DNA of 64,000 bases from positions 1 through 64,000 of the forward strand of contig CAZSYL010000016.1 of NCBI GenBank assembly GCA_964610745.1, given 5' to 3'. Shown here in pieces: positions 61,741-64,000 of the stretch. How positions within the stretch are numbered: position 1 is the first letter of the stretch; each line of letters starts with the position of its first letter. The DNA is from SHLQ01 sp964610745 (GTDB taxonomy: Bacteria > Actinomycetota > Acidimicrobiia > Acidimicrobiales > SHLQ01). Made by a program: the position numbers and the translations under genes. The notes below the pieces were generated by a model. It saw nothing but the letters and a program-made list of their open reading frames with translations. It had not been told where the DNA came from and searched no databases.

Positions 61741-62681
61741 GCGGTTTCCCCCTGGTTGTTCTGCTGTTGTGTGACATCGAGTTCGATCGCCTCACGATAG
61801 AGCTCGATGAGGCGATCGGTCATGGGACCTATCGAGCCACTTCCGTCGCCGATGGTCCGACCGTCCACTTCTCGAACCGGCGTGAGACCTCCGAAGGTTC
61901 CGGTCACGAACACTTCTTCTGCGGCGTACACATCGGTCAGTGAGAAGTTCTTTTCCTGAACGGTAATCCCCGCAGCCCGAGCTGTCTCGATCACGAGCGC
62001 TCGGGTGATCCCGGGCAGGTTGTACATACCGGTCGATGTCCACACCTCACCTCGCCGAACGATGAAGAAATTCGTTGCATTGCATGTTGCTACGGCGCCG
62101 TTGACATCGAGCATCAACGCTTCATCGGCCCCAGCGCCAACCGCTTGGATCAACGCGATCACCTCGTGCAACTTCGAGTGACAGTTGAGGTTCTGGTCGA
62201 GCACATCGGGACCGGGGCGTCGAACGGTTGCGGTGAACAATGAGATTCCCTCCGTCGCGACCGAAGGATCCGCCTTTTTGTGTTCGGCGATGATCACGAC
62301 GTTGGGTCCGCCGATCGTGTTCGACGGATGTTGCGATGGCGTCTTCTTGTTACCGCGGGTAATCATCAGGCGGACGTGCACGTTGTCGTCCATGGCGTTT
62401 ACATCGACGGTTTGGCGGAGTGCATTGACGATGTCGTCACGCGATCCAATGTCGAGGTCGATGGCTTTGGCCCCTGCGAAGAGCCGATCGAGGTGTCGGT
62501 CTAGGAACGCGAACACGCCGTGGTGCAGACGAATACCTTCCCAGATGCCATCACCGACGAGAAAGCCGCTGTCAAAGACCGAGATCTTTGCCTCATCGCG
62601 ATGAAAGAACTCGCCGTTGATGTAGATCTGCACGTCGGCATTACGTTTATCGACGACAGCCGCATGGGTGCTTTTTGTCAT
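61737..62681 (-). CDS. Class IV aminotransferase (branched-chain / D-amino acid type)
   Basis: PLP-dependent fold-type IV enzyme, 314 residues. Seen: YINGEFFHRDEAKISVFDSG and FLVGDGIWEGIRLHHGVFAF at the N-terminal domain, NLNCHSKLHEVIALIQAVGA with the PLP Lys, GADEALMLDVNGAVATCNAT followed by NFFI, and FVTGTFGGLTPVREVDGRTI. Could act on branched-chain amino acids, D-alanine or an (R)-amine; the motif set does not settle this. First gene of the aminotransferase-ABM-sulfotransferase operon. Confidence 0.9.
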   Translation of the reverse strand: MTKSTHAAVVDKRNADVQIYINGEFFHRDEAKISVFDSGFLVGDGIWEGIRLHHGVFAFLDRHLDRLFAGAKAIDLDIGSRDDIVNALRQTVDVNAMDDNVHVRLMITRGNKKTPSQHPSNTIGGPNVVIIAEHKKADPSVATEGISLFTATVRRPGPDVLDQNLNCHSKLHEVIALIQAVGAGADEALMLDVNGAVATCNATNFFIVRRGEVWTSTGMYNLPGITRALVIETARAAGITVQEKNFSLTDVYAAEEVFVTGTFGGLTPVREVDGRTIGDGSGSIGPMTDRLIELYREAIELDVTQQQNNQGETA

Positions 62682-62783
62682 GGCCGGACCATAGCGTCCG
62701 GGCTTCTACGACTCGCACATCAGCAACCGTCGCTGACCGGTAGGCCGATACCGCCGATTACACAGTGCGACGGGTCGCCAATC

Positions 62784-62789
62784 TATAGT
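62784..62789 (+). promoter_or_regulatory. Probable -10 box for a leaderless Hsp70 transcript
   Basis: TATAGT ends six bases before the GTG at 62796, with no Shine-Dalgarno between, as expected for a leaderless mRNA. Confidence 0.45.
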
Positions 62790-62795
62790 CCGAAC

Positions 62796-64000
62796 GTGGG
62801 GTATAGCTTGGGCGTCGATCTCGGTACTACGTACACGGCGGCAGCGATCGCCGGCGTCGACGGTGTTCGGATCGTTCAACTTCAACACGACAGGTACGCG
62901 GTTCCTTCGGTTGTTGTGCCCGCAGACGACGGTGCTCAGGTGGCGATCGGGCGTGATGCCCAGCGAATCTCAGCGCTCGATCCAACCCGCGCTGCTCGCG
63001 AGTTCAAGCGACGCTTCGGCGACGACGTACCCATGTTGGTCGGCGGTCAGCCGTGGATGCCCGAACAACTCACCGCGCTACTTCTCGAGCAGGTCTACTC
63101 GCGGGTGGTCGACGAGCTTGGGTCTGATCCCGACCGACTCGTCCTGACTCACCCAGCAACGTGGGGAGATCATCGGTTGAACCTCCTGACCGATGTCGTT
63201 GGTGCATCCGTTGGTCAACCCGTCGAGCTCGTCGCGGAGCCAGTAGCCGCAGCGATCCACTTTCATGATCGCTGCCAAGCCGAACAACGGGCGATCCCTC
63301 CAGCCGCGCGAATCGCGGTCTATGACCTTGGCGGAGGCACGTTCGATACGGCACTGCTCGGACTGAAAGACGGCGGCTATGAGATTCTCGGCGAACCGGA
63401 AGGTCTCGGATACCTTGGCGGACTCGATTTCGATCAAGCGGTCTTCGACCTGGTGACCGAGCGCGCCGCCGACCTGATCGGCCAGGTAGATCCGACCGAT
63501 GCCATCGACCGAGCCGCCCTCACCCGACTGCGCGAGGAGTGCACGCTCGCCAAAGAGACCCTTTCGGTAGCCGACAGGGTCGAGATCCCCGTAGCGCTCA
63601 ATGCGGGCTCGCAACTCGTGGTGATCGAGCGTTCCGAGTTCGAGGCTCGGATTGAGCCAATGGTTGACCAGACCGCCGATCTGATCGAACGCACGATCAA
63701 CAGTGCCGGCGATGAGGCGGTCGACGCAGTTCTTCTCGTCGGCGGCTCTTCTCGAGTCCCGCTCATTCTCCGCACGTTGTCTGAGCGGTTGGGTCTGCAG
63801 GTCCGCGTCGACTCACACCCCAAGCAGGCAATCGCTCTCGGCGCCGCGTTGTCGACAGCGCCGATCGGCGTCATCGAGCAGAAGCATCAGGCAAACGTCG
63901 CGACCGGACCCATCACCCCACTAACCGCTGAACTGGCGGTCACTGAAGTCGAACCCAGCCTCCCGGTCGAATTCACGATCGAGGCGTCGCGGCTGCTCAG
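62796..64000 (+). CDS. Hsp70-family (DnaK-like) protein, 3' end outside window
   Basis: 401 residues visible from a GTG start. Actin-type ATPase domain: YSLGVDLGTTYTAAAIAG (phosphate 1), LVLTHPATWGDHRLNLL, ELVAEPVAAAIHFHDR, RIAVYDLGGGTFDTALL (phosphate 2), LGGLDFDQAVFDLVTE, and VDAVLLVGGSSRVPLILRTL (adenosine site), followed by KQAIALGAAL. Instead of DnaK's substrate domain the sequence turns into a variable region (VATGPITPLTAEL) near the window end. This is the actinobacterial DnaK-like type, often with a long, sometimes membrane-linked C-terminus, so it is not the housekeeping dnaK. Divergent from the aminotransferase operon. Confidence 0.9.
   Translation, partial: MGYSLGVDLGTTYTAAAIAGVDGVRIVQLQHDRYAVPSVVVPADDGAQVAIGRDAQRISALDPTRAAREFKRRFGDDVPMLVGGQPWMPEQLTALLLEQVYSRVVDELGSDPDRLVLTHPATWGDHRLNLLTDVVGASVGQPVELVAEPVAAAIHFHDRCQAEQRAIPPAARIAVYDLGGGTFDTALLGLKDGGYEILGEPEGLGYLGGLDFDQAVFDLVTERAADLIGQVDPTDAIDRAALTRLREECTLAKETLSVADRVEIPVALNAGSQLVVIERSEFEARIEPMVDQTADLIERTINSAGDEAVDAVLLVGGSSRVPLILRTLSERLGLQVRVDSHPKQAIALGAALSTAPIGVIEQKHQANVATGPITPLTAELAVTEVEPSLPVEFTIEASRLL

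Overview
The window reads as a chromosomal segment of a GC-rich actinobacterium, most likely from the class Acidimicrobiia (Ilumatobacter-like). Several independent signs support this: mycothiol synthesis (mshA with its YbjN-like neighbour), a Rex-hemACD block as in Streptomyces, CGAAC-N4-GTTCG type SOS boxes, a LAxTG (class E sortase) sorting signal, Thr-rich exported proteins, an F420-type luciferase-fold oxidoreductase, and GTG starts with probable leaderless promoters. The genus assignment is inference; no rRNA or tRNA lies in the window. I found no insertion sequence, CRISPR array or prophage. Three 100-N assembly gaps are present (18202-18301, 28535-28634, 52107-52206); two fall inside repetitive or paralogous surface genes and the third is flanked by an identical 22-base repeat.

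Layout. 0-12.4 kb is mostly core metabolism: a two-gene ABC exporter (first half cut by the window edge), folD, a membrane protein, monomeric isocitrate dehydrogenase, a gamma-glutamylcyclotransferase-like protein, a DEAD-box helicase with a long basic tail, purH-purN, and a lipoprotein amidase. 12.4-18.5 kb holds a small membrane protein coupled to an M48 peptidase, then two paralogous secreted proteins built of DUF11-like domains and a repeated C-terminal module that I do not recognise. 18.6-25.5 kb has thioredoxin, sucCD, an anchored degenerate Rieske-like protein, SOS-boxed pcrA/uvrD and a membrane protein-HTH regulator pair. 25.5-29.3 kb has two tandem ECF sigma / membrane anti-sigma-like pairs whose extracytoplasmic parts carry Asp-box motifs. 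29.4-36.3 kb has an F420-type oxidoreductase and rex-[membrane protease]-hemA-hemC-hemD with a perfect Rex operator in front of rex.

36.3-44.1 kb carries a CAP-domain protein, a SAM hydrolase, an excisionase-like HTH protein, proC, a YbjN-like protein, and the overlapping ispD-ispF-rlmB-mshA operon, divergent from a Crp-family regulator. 44.2-50.2 kb has a GNAT protein, a MacB/FtsX-type ABC exporter behind two tandem palindromes, and a small unknown gene plus radA behind two tandem SOS boxes. 50.3-52.3 kb is an aldo/keto reductase divergent from an ArsR-SRPBCC pair, with a 13-bp-arm operator between them. 52.3-58.6 kb is one gene for a 2102-residue SdrD_B-repeat surface protein with a LAFTG sorting signal. 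58.6-59.1 kb has no gene but holds a plus-strand terminator and a possible small RNA. 59.1-64 kb has larE-like, nnrE-like, a compact aminotransferase IV / ABM / sulfotransferase-like operon, and an Hsp70 gene cut by the window end.

The items most worth following are the SOS-controlled small gene ahead of radA, the module and upstream element shared by the two secreted proteins, the protease inserted in the rex-hem operon, the tandem palindromes upstream of the MacB-type exporter, and the aminotransferase/ABM/sulfotransferase operon.
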